64,000 nt of DNA from the NCBI RefSeq assembly GCF_000212695.1, contig NC_015514.1, positions 3,224,001-3,288,000 of the forward strand, written 5' to 3'. Below are positions 1 to 9,500 of the stretch, in pieces (within the stretch, counting starts at the first letter, position 1; each line of letters starts with the position of its first letter). The translations under genes and the position numbers were made by a program. The notes under the pieces were generated by a model that was not told the origin of the DNA, did not search any database, and worked only from the letters and a program-made list of their open reading frames with translations. The DNA is from Cellulomonas fimi ATCC 484. GTDB taxonomy: Bacteria > Actinomycetota > Actinomycetes > Actinomycetales > Cellulomonadaceae.

Positions 1-60
1 CGGTGCCGGGAGCCGGCCGGATGATCACGTCCCCACCCCCCGTGCGTGCTCCCGACCTGG

Positions 61-1161
61 TCAGGCCGTCAGCCAGGCCCGCAGCGCGGCGTACGACCCG
101 TGGATCTGCGCGACCGGGCAGCGCTCGTCGTCCTTGTGCGCGAGCAGCGGGTCGCCGGGACCGAAGTTGACGGCCGGCACGCCCAGCGCGCTGAACCGCG
201 CGACGTCGGTCCAGCCGAGCTTCGCCGCCGGCACTCCCCCGGTGACCGCGAGGACGACGTCCGCGAACGCCGCGGCCGCCGGGTGCTGGAGCCCCGGTCG
301 CGCGCCGGGTGCGGCGTCGGTCACGACGACGTCGTAGCCGGCGAAGAGCTCCTGCACGTGCGCGGTCGCCTCGGCGACGTCGCGCGAGGGCGCGAAGCGG
401 TAGTTGACGGTGACGACGCACGAGTCCGGGATGACGTTGGCCGCGGTGCCGCCCGAGACGAGCACGGCGTTGAGCCCCTCGCGGTACTCGAGCCCGTCGA
501 CCTCGACGACGGCCGGCTCGTACGCCTCCAGGCGCCGCAGCACCTCGCCGGCGGCGTGGATCGCGTTGCGGCCCGTCCACGCGCGCGCCGAGTGCGCGGC
601 GACGCCGGTCAGGCGCACCTCGGCGCGCAGCGTCCCGTTGCAGCCGCCCTCGAGGCCACCGTCGGTCGGCTCGCACAGCACGGCGAAGTCGCACGCGACC
701 CAGTCCGGGTGGTCGCGCACGAGCCGGCCGAGGCCGTTGAGGTCCGCCGCGACCTCCTCGTGGTCGTAGAACACCCAGGTGACGTCGTGCGCAGGCTGGT
801 CGAGCTCGGCCGCGAGTGCGAGCTGCACCGCGACTCCCGCCTTCATGTCGACCGTGCCGCGACCCCAGACGACCGCGTCGTCCCCCTCGCCCTCGACGCG
901 CGTCGGCAGGTTGTCCGCGAGCGGCACGGTGTCGAGGTGGCCCGCGACGACGACGCGCGACCCACGTCCCAGCCGGGTGCGTGCGACGACCGCGTCGCCG
1001 TCCCGCAAGACCTCGAGGTGCGGGTACGCACGCAGCGCGGTCTCGACGGCATCGGCCAGCGTCGCCTCGTCACCGGAGACGGACGGCACGTCGCACACCG
1101 CACGGGTCAGGGCGACCAGGTCGCCGCGCAGGTCCAGGACGGGGGTGCTCGCGCCGCTCAC
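61..1161 (-). CDS. dapE: succinyl-diaminopimelate desuccinylase
   Basis: A cytoplasmic metallopeptidase-family amidohydrolase (M20) that removes succinate from N-succinyl-LL-diaminopimelate, giving LL-diaminopimelate for lysine and peptidoglycan synthesis. Of 366 residues, the metal site is visible as HLD (H75, D77), GTVDMKAG (D105), the EE pair after H134 (catalytic E135, metal E136), CEPTD (E164) and a C-terminal AHKDD (H342). Length is normal for actinobacterial DapE. The GTG start at 1161 sits 6 nt downstream of a TAGGGT -10 element with no ribosome-binding site, so the mRNA is probably leaderless. It diverges from dapD, the succinyltransferase of the same pathway; 87 bp separate the two start codons. 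Assignment is firm. Confidence 0.95.
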   Translation of the reverse strand: MSGASTPVLDLRGDLVALTRAVCDVPSVSGDEATLADAVETALRAYPHLEVLRDGDAVVARTRLGRGSRVVVAGHLDTVPLADNLPTRVEGEGDDAVVWGRGTVDMKAGVAVQLALAAELDQPAHDVTWVFYDHEEVAADLNGLGRLVRDHPDWVACDFAVLCEPTDGGLEGGCNGTLRAEVRLTGVAAHSARAWTGRNAIHAAGEVLRRLEAYEPAVVEVDGLEYREGLNAVLVSGGTAANVIPDSCVVTVNYRFAPSRDVAEATAHVQELFAGYDVVVTDAAPGARPGLQHPAAAAFADVVLAVTGGVPAAKLGWTDVARFSALGVPAVNFGPGDPLLAHKDDERCPVAQIHGSYAALRAWLTA

Positions 1162-1167
1162 GGGCCG

Positions 1168-1173
1168 ACCCTA
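1168..1173 (-). promoter_or_regulatory. -10 element of leaderless dapE promoter
   Basis: Read on the minus strand this is TAGGGT, followed by 6 nt and then the dapE GTG. A TAnnnT hexamer at this spacing is the usual arrangement of leaderless actinobacterial transcripts. No clear -35 element is seen. Confidence 0.6.
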
Positions 1174-1206
1174 GCCGCCGGGCGCGCGGTGCGGCGGGGC
1201 CGTCCG

Positions 1207-1220
1207 CTACCGCACGGTAG
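1207..1220. promoter_or_regulatory. inverted repeat between dapE and dapD
   Basis: CTACCG-CA-CGGTAG is a perfect 6-bp inverted repeat in the 87-bp divergent intergenic region. It lies roughly at the -35 position of the dapD promoter, so it could be an operator for either gene. The regulator is unknown. Confidence 0.35.
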
Positions 1221-1235
1221 GTCGCGGGCGTTGTC

Positions 1236-1241
1236 TAGGGT
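1236..1241 (+). promoter_or_regulatory. -10 element of leaderless dapD promoter
   Basis: TAGGGT followed by 7 nt and then the dapD ATG at 1249. It is the same hexamer used by the divergent dapE promoter. No ribosome-binding site is present, so transcription probably starts at or next to the A of the ATG. Confidence 0.6.
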
Positions 1242-1248
1242 TGTCGGC

Positions 1249-2217
1249 ATGACAGCACGCACGGCCTGGGGCTTCGGCCTGGCCACGATCGCCGCCGACG
1301 GCGCCACGCTCGACACCTGGTACCCCGCGCCCGCGCTGGGCGAGCCGCCCGCCGACGCCGTCGCCCCCGCCGAGCTCACGGCCGCCGCACGCGTCGACGA
1401 GGCGCGAGGCGTCAGCGTCGAGGTCGTGCTGACCGTGGTGGACCTCGACTCCCCGCCCGCGGACACCGCCGACGCGTACCTGCGCCTGCACCTGCTGTCG
1501 CACCGCCTCGTCGCCCCGCACGGCCAGAACCTCGACGGCGTCTTCGGCGTCCTGCCCAACGTCGTGTGGACGGACCGCGGCCCGTGCGCGGTCGAGGGCT
1601 TCGAGCTCACCCGTGCCCGGCTGCGCGCCGCGACGGGCGTCCCCGTCACGGTGCTCGGCGTCGACAAGTTCCCGCGCATGGTCGACTACGTCGTCCCGTC
1701 CGGGGTGCGGGTGGCCGACGCGGACCGCGTGCGCCTGGGCGCGCACCTCGCGGCCGGCACGACCGTGATGCACGAGGGGTTCGTCAACTTCAACGCCGGC
1801 ACGCTCGGCACGTCGATGGTCGAGGGCCGCATCTCCTCGGGCGTCGTCGTGGGCGACGGCTCGGACGTCGGCGGCGGCGCGTCGATCATGGGCACGCTGT
1901 CCGGCGGCGGGAAGGTCGTCGTGTCCGTCGGCCGGCGCAGCCTGCTCGGCGCGAACTCGGGGCTGGGCATCGCCCTCGGCGACGACTGCGTCGTCGAGGC
2001 CGGCCTGTACGTCACCGCGGGCACCAAGGTCACGCTCATCGGCTGGGGCGCCGACGGCAGCCCCGACACGGCCGCCGAGCCCCGCGTGGTCAAGGCGCGC
2101 GAGCTCGCAGGCGCGCACGGCGTGCTGTTCCGCCGCAACTCGCTCACCGGCGGTGTCGAGGCGGTCGCCCGCGCAGGCGCCGGGGTCGAGCTCAACGCCG
2201 CGCTGCACGCGAACTGA
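1249..2217 (+). CDS. dapD: tetrahydrodipicolinate N-succinyltransferase
   Basis: Transfers succinate from succinyl-CoA to tetrahydrodipicolinate, the step before DapC and DapE in the succinylase branch of diaminopimelate synthesis. The 322-residue product belongs to the actinobacterial DapD type: an N-terminal alpha/beta domain, then a left-handed beta-helix of imperfect hexapeptide repeats over roughly residues 160-270, including MVEGRISSG with the likely catalytic Glu. The ATG at 1249 was chosen because a TAGGGT box lies 7 nt upstream and conserved sequence begins there. The open frame continues upstream but only as antisense to dapE. It diverges from dapE, and 4 nt separate its stop from the next GTG, suggesting co-transcription. 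Confidence 0.95.
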   Translation: MTARTAWGFGLATIAADGATLDTWYPAPALGEPPADAVAPAELTAAARVDEARGVSVEVVLTVVDLDSPPADTADAYLRLHLLSHRLVAPHGQNLDGVFGVLPNVVWTDRGPCAVEGFELTRARLRAATGVPVTVLGVDKFPRMVDYVVPSGVRVADADRVRLGAHLAAGTTVMHEGFVNFNAGTLGTSMVEGRISSGVVVGDGSDVGGGASIMGTLSGGGKVVVSVGRRSLLGANSGLGIALGDDCVVEAGLYVTAGTKVTLIGWGADGSPDTAAEPRVVKARELAGAHGVLFRRNSLTGGVEAVARAGAGVELNAALHAN

Positions 2218-2221
2218 CGCC

Positions 2222-3130
2222 GTGGCCCGCCGCCGCTCCCGTCGACGCACCGCGACCCGCGTCGGCTGCGGCGCGCTCGCGCTCGTCGTGGTGCTCGCAG
2301 CGGCCGTCGCCGGCGTCGTCGGGCTGCTGCGCGCTCACGAGAGCGCGCCGCCCCTCGTCCAGCGGTGCGCGGCGACGATCGACGGCACGAGCTGGTACCT
2401 GGACCCCGAGCAGGCGGACAACGCCGCGCTCGTCGCGGGCACCGCGGTGCGCCGTGGGCTGCCCGCGCGGGCCGCGACGATCGGCCTGGCGACCGCGCTG
2501 CAGGAGTCGAAGCTCGTCAACGTCGACTACGGCGACCGCGACTCGCTCGGGCTGTTCCAGCAGCGTCCCTCCCAGGGCTGGGGCACGCCCGAGCAGATCC
2601 TCGACCCCGTCTACGCGACGGGACGCTTCTACGACGGGCTCGTCGAGGTCGACGGCTACCAGGACCTGCCGATCACCGAGGCGGCGCAGGCCGTGCAGCG
2701 CTCGGGCTTCCCGGACGCCTACGCGCAGCACGAGGGCCGGTCGCGCGCCTGGGCGTCCGCGCTCACGGGTTGGTCGCCGGCGGCCGTGACCTGCACGCTC
2801 GACGACGCCGCGCCGGGCACCGTCGACGCCGCAACGGTGACGGCGCGCCTGCACCGCGACCTCGGCGAGCTCCCGGTCACCACGTCGACCGACGACGCGG
2901 GGCGCACCGTCCTGCTCGTCGACCCGTCGCCCCTGACGGTCGTGGACCCGAGCGGTGCCGGACGGGTCACCTGGGCGGTCGCGCAGTGGGGCGTCGCCGT
3001 CGCGTCGCCGCTCGGCCTGGCGCGTGTCGAGGCGGGCGGGCGCGTGTGGGACCGCGGCGCGCAGGAGTGGACCGCGGCCGCAGCGACCGCCTCCCCCGAC
3101 GACGGCATCGTGCGGCTGACCCTGTCCTGA
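2222..3130 (+). CDS. membrane-anchored exported protein with lysozyme-like motif
   Basis: A 302-residue protein with an Arg-rich N-terminus, one hydrophobic segment at about residues 17-38, and an extracytoplasmic domain. The segment DRDSLGLFQQRPSQGWGT matches a widespread actinobacterial family that resembles soluble lytic transglycosylase or lysozyme-like folds; a Glu in LATALQES could serve as catalytic acid. Relatives are sometimes labelled heavy-metal transporters, which this sequence does not support: there is one membrane segment and no metal motif. The GTG at 2222 is 4 nt after the dapD stop, so the gene probably shares the dapD transcript. A role in cell-wall turnover is inference; substrate unknown. 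Confidence 0.6.
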   Translation: MARRRSRRRTATRVGCGALALVVVLAAAVAGVVGLLRAHESAPPLVQRCAATIDGTSWYLDPEQADNAALVAGTAVRRGLPARAATIGLATALQESKLVNVDYGDRDSLGLFQQRPSQGWGTPEQILDPVYATGRFYDGLVEVDGYQDLPITEAAQAVQRSGFPDAYAQHEGRSRAWASALTGWSPAAVTCTLDDAAPGTVDAATVTARLHRDLGELPVTTSTDDAGRTVLLVDPSPLTVVDPSGAGRVTWAVAQWGVAVASPLGLARVEAGGRVWDRGAQEWTAAAATASPDDGIVRLTLS

Positions 3131-3207
3131 CGCGCGCGCGGACCGGCCGGCCGGAGCGGTGCGACCCGCACGGCCGTCACGGCGTCGCGCGCCGGGGCCC
3201 GGACGTG

Positions 3208-3247
3208 CGACGACGCCGGAGCCGTCGGTGACGGTCCGGCGTCGTCG
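3208..3247. terminator. bidirectional hairpin between convergent genes
   Basis: Arms of 13 bp (CGACGACGCCGGA and its complement) at 3208-3220 and 3235-3247 enclose a second stem CCGTC-GGT-GACGG with a single bulged G. It lies between the convergent lysozyme-like gene and gltA and can serve both. No U-tract follows, as is usual in high-GC actinobacteria. Confidence 0.6.
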
Positions 3248-3253
3248 GCGGGC

Positions 3254-4552
<1,299 letters not shown>

Positions 4553-4660
4553 GTGGTTCCTTCCTGCGACGCCCCGGGCCCAGGAGGTGCGCTGGGCTCG
4601 GGTTCGGTCGGTTCGTGCGGCCTGCTCGGCCAGCTGCTGGGGCCCTCGTTGGCCAGCTCG

Positions 4661-4666
4661 ACGGTA
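4661..4666 (-). promoter_or_regulatory. candidate gltA -10 element
   Basis: TACCGT on the minus strand, with TTGGTC 19 nt further upstream as a weak -35. It predicts a start site near 4654 and a leader of about 100 nt. Spacing is not ideal, so this is tentative. Confidence 0.35.
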
Positions 4667-4715
4667 CCTGCGGCTAGCCTGCCCTGACCAATCCTCGACG
4701 GGACCTGGGTCCCGG

Positions 4716-4731
4716 TGTGACAGTCGTCACA
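4716..4731. promoter_or_regulatory. CRP/GlxR-type operator upstream of gltA
   Basis: TGTGA-CAGTCG-TCACA, an exact match to the TGTGA-N6-TCACA consensus of CRP-family regulators (GlxR in corynebacteria, Rv3676 in mycobacteria). Arms are 6 bp and perfectly complementary. Its centre is about 70 bp upstream of the predicted gltA start site, close to a class I activator position. It lies between the dapC stop and gltA. Confidence 0.65.
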
Positions 4732-4750
4732 AGTGCTCTCTCGGCGGTGC

Positions 4751-5902
4751 TCACGCGCCCGCCAGACGCGCCGCCGCGACGGCCGCGCGCTCGTCCGAGA
4801 CGGTGAGCGCCACGCGCACGTGACCCGCCGCCGCGGCGCCGTAGAACTCCCCCGGCGCGACGAGGATGCCCTGCCCGGCGAGGTCCCCGACGGTCGCCCA
4901 GCAGTCCTGCCGCGCCCCCTCCGGTCGCACCCACAGGTAGAGCCCGGCCGACGACCGGTCGACCGCGTACCCGGCGCCCTCGAACGCCGCCCGCAGCAGC
5001 CCGCGCCGCCGGCGGTACCGCTCGCGCTGCTCCGCGACGTGCGCGTCGTCGTCCAGCGCCGCGGTCGTGACCGCCTGCACCGGCCCGGGCACGATCATGC
5101 CCATGTGCTTGCGGACCTCGAGCAGCGACGCCACCAGGGCGGGGTCGCCCGCGACGAAGGCTGCACGGTAGCCCGCGAGGTTCGACTGCTTGGACAGCGA
5201 GTACACCGCGAGCAGACCCGTGAGGTCGCCGCCCGTGACGCGCGGGTCCAGCACGCTCGGCACGCCCGACGACGCCCACGGCTCGTCCCACGCGAGCTCC
5301 GCGTAGCACTCGTCCGACGCGACCACGACCGGATGCCCGTCACGCTCCGCCGCGGCCCGCGCCGCGTCGACGACCCGGCGCAGCTCCTCGACCCCGAGCA
5401 CCGACCCGTCCGGGTTGCCCGGCGAGTTCAGCCACACGAGCCGCACGTCCCCCGCGCGCTGCTCGAGCAGCGTCGCCGGGTCGGCGGTCGGGACCGGCGT
5501 GGCGCCAGCGAGCCGGGCGCCGACGTCGTAGGTCGGGTACGCCGTCGCCGGGTGCAGCACCACGTCGCCCGCGCCCAGGCCGAGCAGCGACGGCAGCAGC
5601 GCGACGAGCTCCTTCGAGCCGACTGTCGGGAGCACCGCCCGCGGGTCCAGGCCCGGGACTCCGCGCCGGCGCGCGAACCAGCGCACGACCGCGTCGCGCA
5701 GGTCCGGCGTGCCGTGCGTCAGCGGGTACCCCGGCCAGTCCGCCGCCTCGGCGAGCGCGTCACGCACCACCTGCGGCGTCGGGTCGACCGGGGTGCCGAC
5801 CGACAGGTCGACGATGCCGTCCGGGTGGGCGCGCGCGCGTTCCGCGTAGGGCGTGAGCGTGTCCCAGGGGAAGTCCGGCAGCGTGCCGGTGACCAGGCCC
5901 AA
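4751..5902 (-). CDS. dapC: succinyldiaminopimelate transaminase
   Basis: A pyridoxal-phosphate aminotransferase (class I/II fold, 383 residues) that makes N-succinyl-LL-diaminopimelate from the keto precursor, between DapD and DapE in the pathway. SLSKQSNLAG carries the PLP-binding Lys (near residue 237), and NSPGNPDGS and SDECYAEL are typical of the fold. The best start is TTG at 5902, giving an N-terminus leading into LPDFPWDTL, 9 nt after the fdxA stop; no strong ribosome-binding site is seen, so translational coupling to fdxA is likely. The fdxA-dapC pair is conserved across actinobacteria. With dapD and dapE, three steps of the pathway lie within 6 kb. Confidence 0.92.
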   Translation of the reverse strand: MGLVTGTLPDFPWDTLTPYAERARAHPDGIVDLSVGTPVDPTPQVVRDALAEAADWPGYPLTHGTPDLRDAVVRWFARRRGVPGLDPRAVLPTVGSKELVALLPSLLGLGAGDVVLHPATAYPTYDVGARLAGATPVPTADPATLLEQRAGDVRLVWLNSPGNPDGSVLGVEELRRVVDAARAAAERDGHPVVVASDECYAELAWDEPWASSGVPSVLDPRVTGGDLTGLLAVYSLSKQSNLAGYRAAFVAGDPALVASLLEVRKHMGMIVPGPVQAVTTAALDDDAHVAEQRERYRRRRGLLRAAFEGAGYAVDRSSAGLYLWVRPEGARQDCWATVGDLAGQGILVAPGEFYGAAAAGHVRVALTVSDERAAVAAARLAGA

Positions 5903-5911
5903 CGGCGCTGG

Positions 5912-6238
5912 TCAGTCGCCGTGCACGCGCAGCGGCAGCGTGGCGATGATCGGGTGGTCCTTGTCGATCTCACCCATCTTCGCGGCGCCGCCCGGCGAGC
6001 CGAGGTCGTCGAAGAACTCGACGTTCGCCTTGTAGTACTCGCTCCACTGCTCGGGGACGTCGTCCTCGTAGTAGATCGCCTCGACCGGGCACACCGGCTC
6101 GCACGCCCCGCAGTCGACGCACTCGTCGGGGTGGATGTACAGCGACCGCTTGCCCTCGTAGATGCAGTCCACGGGACATTCCTCGATGCACGCCTTGTCC
6201 TTGACGTCCACACAAGGCTCGGCGATCACATACGTCAC
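5912..6238 (-). CDS. fdxA: 7Fe ferredoxin
   Basis: A 108-residue soluble electron carrier. The cysteine pattern is that of [3Fe-4S][4Fe-4S] ferredoxins: C9, C17 and C50 would hold the 3Fe cluster, and C21, C40, C43 and C46 the 4Fe cluster, with C25 probably free. The C-terminal extension past residue 60 is normal for actinobacterial FdxA. The GTG at 6238 has a GGAGG site 7 nt upstream, and a -10 element lies about 33 bp upstream of the start codon. It is the first gene of the fdxA-dapC unit. Redox partners cannot be read from the sequence. Confidence 0.93.
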   Translation of the reverse strand: MTYVIAEPCVDVKDKACIEECPVDCIYEGKRSLYIHPDECVDCGACEPVCPVEAIYYEDDVPEQWSEYYKANVEFFDDLGSPGGAAKMGEIDKDHPIIATLPLRVHGD

Positions 6239-6269
6239 GGTGCGTCCTCCAACGCGCAGGGGGTCTGCC

Positions 6270-6276
6270 TAGTATC
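6270..6276. promoter_or_regulatory. overlapping divergent -10 elements (fdxA / small gene)
   Basis: TAGTATC on the plus strand gives TAGTAT as a -10 for rightward transcription; its complement GATACT serves as a -10 for fdxA leftward. Near-symmetry of one AT-rich core could drive both directions. On the plus strand an ATG follows after exactly 7 nt. No convincing -35 on either strand. Confidence 0.45.
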
Positions 6277-6282
6277 CCCCAC

Positions 6283-6327
6283 ATGCGACGCGGCGTGACC
6301 TGGTGTCCACGGTGGTGGACGACGTGA
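6283..6327 (+). CDS. possible 14-codon Trp-rich leader peptide
   Basis: An ATG lies 7 nt after TAGTAT, the geometry of a leaderless mRNA. It opens a short frame reading MRRGVTWCPRWWTT and stop, with three Trp codons and one Cys codon in its last eight residues. The stop overlaps a GTG as GTGA at 6324, the probable start of the next gene. This could be a coupling or attenuating leader peptide, or chance in GC-rich DNA. No terminator/antiterminator pair is obvious. Confidence 0.35.
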   Translation: MRRGVTWCPRWWTT

Positions 6328-6560
6328 GCACCGACTGGCGGGAGTTCGTGCCCGGCGAGCGGGTCGTCGTGCGGCGTCGCCGCCCCGACGAGCCCGGCGC
6401 AGGAGAGCCCCGGCTCACCGACGTGCTCGGCGAGGTGCTGCGGTGCGACGACGACGGCCTGACCGTCCGCACCCGCGCGGGCGTCGTCGACGTGCCCGCC
6501 GCCGACGTGTTCCTCGCCAAGCGCGTCCCCCCGCCCCCGCCCCGCCGCGACCGCCGCTGA
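6324..6560 (+). CDS. small conserved actinobacterial protein, unknown function
   Basis: A 78-residue product beginning VSTDWREFVPGERVVVRRR and ending in a Pro/Arg-rich tail (PPPPPRRDRR). The body alternates charged and hydrophobic residues (GEVLRCDDDGLTVRTRAGVV) and looks like a small SH3-like beta-barrel, similar to the N-terminal segment of some actinobacterial GNAT proteins; that resemblance is from memory. GTG at 6324 is preferred because it overlaps the stop of a preceding leader frame (GTGA) and starts the conserved stretch; GTG at 6303 would add seven residues. It diverges from fdxA and converges on the VanW-family gene. No function can be assigned. Confidence 0.6.
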   Translation: MSTDWREFVPGERVVVRRRRPDEPGAGEPRLTDVLGEVLRCDDDGLTVRTRAGVVDVPAADVFLAKRVPPPPPRRDRR

Positions 6561-6588
6561 CGCCGAGCGCCCGCGGCGGTCGCGAGGG

Positions 6589-9500
6589 TCACGGCGTCGG
6601 GGCGGCTCCCGGCGTCGGCGCGGTCCCGCACACGACCTTGTTCTGCGGCTTGTACCGCCACGAGTTCGTGTCGGTGTCCTTGAGCTCGCCGTCGAGGTAG
6701 AGCTTGCGGGTCACCGTGACCGAGAAGCCCGGGTTGCCCGCGGACTGCGGCTCGCACGTCGGCGACTGCGAGTACACCGTCGTCGGCGACACGACGCCCG
6801 AGCGCGGGCTCGTCGTCGACTCCACCGTCCAGTACTTCGTGCCCCAGATCCGCACGTACACCCGCCCGCCGTCGACCCACGCCTGTACGAGCGCGCCGTA
6901 CGGCGTGTTGTTCTTCCAGCGCATGTCGAGCGTGCCCGTGAAGATCGTCGCCTCACGGCCCTCCGGGTAGCGCGCGAACCACTCGCTGTGCGGCTTGTGC
7001 TCGACGTCCTCGAAGCCGGCGAAGTGCGCCGCGTTGTACGTCGTCGTCGAGATCTGCGACAGGCCGCCGCCCCACGCGTCGACGTGCTCCCCGCTGACGA
7101 TCGCGCCCGCCTGCACGTAGCCATGCGCCGCGTCGACCGGCCCCAGCGCCTCCGTGAGGCTGAACGTCTCGCCGGGACGGACCAGCGTGCCGCTGATGTT
7201 CGCCGCGCCGTTCGTGATGTTGCGTGTGCGGCGCGGCTCCGCCGTCAGGGGCGTCGAGAACTCCGACACGATCTCCTTGACGCCGAGGGCCTCCAGCTCC
7301 GCCGTCGACTCGCTCGGGTCGGACTGCACCAGCTCGACGCGGGCCGTCCGGTCCGGCGCGACCGCCGCACCCGCCACCGCCGTCGCCAGCGCGGCCGGGT
7401 CCAGCGTCGTCCCCGGCGTCCCCGGCACGATCACCGGCGTCCCCGACGACAGGTCGAAGTGCGCGTCCTCCGACGTCGTGAGCAGGTCCGGCAGCTGGCC
7501 CAGCACCGACTCGACGAGCGCCTCGCCGTTGAGCTGCAGGACCAGGTCCCCGTCCGTCGGCACGAGCGACGCGTTCGCCGTCAGCACGTCCGGCTCGAGC
7601 GTGGCCTGCCGGTCGGCGACCGCGACCGTCACCGGCGCCGACGCGAGCGGCGTCGCGACGTCCGCGAGCGCCGCGTCCGTCTCCGCCTGCGTGATGTCGG
7701 GCTCGACCGTGGTCGTCGGCAGCTCGAGCGGGCGCTCACCCGCGAGCCAGTCCCGCCGGACCACGTCGAGCGCACCCTCCGAGTCGAGCTCCCAGCCGTC
7801 GACGGCCTGCGTCGCGTGCGCCTCGCCGTCCGCGAAGACGACCGTCCCGTCGACCGGGGCCAGCACGAGCGAGGACCCGAGGCCCTCGACCGCCGACTCC
7901 AGCGCCGCGTCGTCCACGGACGTCACCGGCGTCGTCTCGCCCGCGCCGACCACGTGCCGCCACAGCCGCGCGGGCTCCGCGAGCCGGACGCCCGTGAGCC
8001 CGTCGACCGTCGCCTGCGGGTCGAACGTCAGGCCCGCCGCGGCGGGGTCGATCGTCGCCTGCACGTCCTGCGCCTCGACCGGGATCGGCTCCGTCGACGC
8101 GTCCGCGAGCGACTCCTCGAGCCGTGCGACGGCGTCCTGCGACGTCAGCCCGCCGATGTCGACGCCCGCGACCGTCGCCCCGTTCGGCACGCGGTCGCCC
8201 AGCGCGTACGACGCACCGACGTACCCGCCGACCAGCACGACCAGCACGATCGCGACCACGAGCAGCGGCTTGAGCCACGGCCGGCGCCGCTCCTCCGGCT
8301 CGAACACGTCGAGCGGCGACGGCTCGCGCTCCTCCGCGGGCTGCGGAGGCACCGGGCCGGACGCGATCCGCGGCGTGAGGGGGTCCGGGCGGCTGCCGCC
8401 GACCGGCGAGAACGGGCCGGCCGCGGCCGGTGCCGCCGCGGTGCCCGCCGCGCGTGCCGGCTCGGGCGGTGCCGCGGGAGGCCGCGGACCCGAGGTGGGC
8501 GGGGCAGCCGGCGCCTGGCCGGCCGCGGGGCGCGCGGCCGGGTTCGGCACCGCGCCGCCCGACCCCGCCGGCGCCGTCGGCGGGGTCACGGGACGAGTCG
8601 GGGGCGTCGTCGTGGCAGCGGAGGAGGCTCCGGCCGCCGAGGAGGCGACGGCTGCGGAGGAGGTCCCTGCCGCGGCGGCTGCGGCAGCCGTCGCCGCCGC
8701 ACCCGGGTAAGTCGCTCCCGCGGGCCGCACCGGCGCGGGGCCCGTGGGAGGCACGGCTCCGGCCGCGCCACCCGGTGCCGCGCCAGCCGCCGCCGGATGC
8801 CCCGCGCCCGGCGCGCTCGCGCCGCTCGGGCCGGGCGCGCCTGCGCCGGTCGAGCCTGCGCCGGTCGGGCCGGGCGCGCCTGCCCCGCTCGGGCCGGGCG
8901 CGCCTGCGCCGGTCGGTCCGGCAGAGGTCGGCGTCGCGGTCCGCGCGGGGGGCTGCGGGGCCGCCGGCGACGCAGGACCGCCGGCCGCGGAGGCCGTGGG
9001 CTGCGCCGGTGCCGAACGGGGCGGCCCGGCCTGCTGGGCCGGGGGCTGCGTGGTCGACGAGGCCGGGGTCGGCGAGGCCGTGGCCGGGGACGGCGCAGCC
9101 GCCGCGGGTGCGGTCGCCGGGAGCGCGGGCGGGGCGCCCGCGGGTGTGGTCGCCGGGGGCGCGGCCGGAGTGCCCGCGGGAGCGTTCGCCGACGGGACGG
9201 CCGGAGCGCCTGCCGCGGCCGCTGCACGCGGAGCGGCCGGGGCCTCGGGCGCCGGCTCGGCGCTGGTCGGGCGGGTCGCCGCGGACGACCGGTCCTCGGC
9301 GGCGGGGTGCCCGGCTCCTGCGAGCGCCTGCGCCGGTGCGGCAGTGCCGGGAGCAGCGCTCGTCTGCTCCGGGCCGGCCGCGGAGGCAGCGGGCGTCGAC
9401 GGTGTCGCGGGCGGTTCCGTCGCCGGCCCGGCGGGCGCGGACGTCTCCGTCGTCCGGGCGGCGGAGGCGGCGGACGTCCCGGCTTCGGGAGTCGAGCTCG

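Noticed and set aside
2222..3130. Heavy-metal transporter label for the gene after dapD
   Set aside because: Only one membrane helix and no metal-binding motif; the sequence fits an exported lysozyme-like family better.
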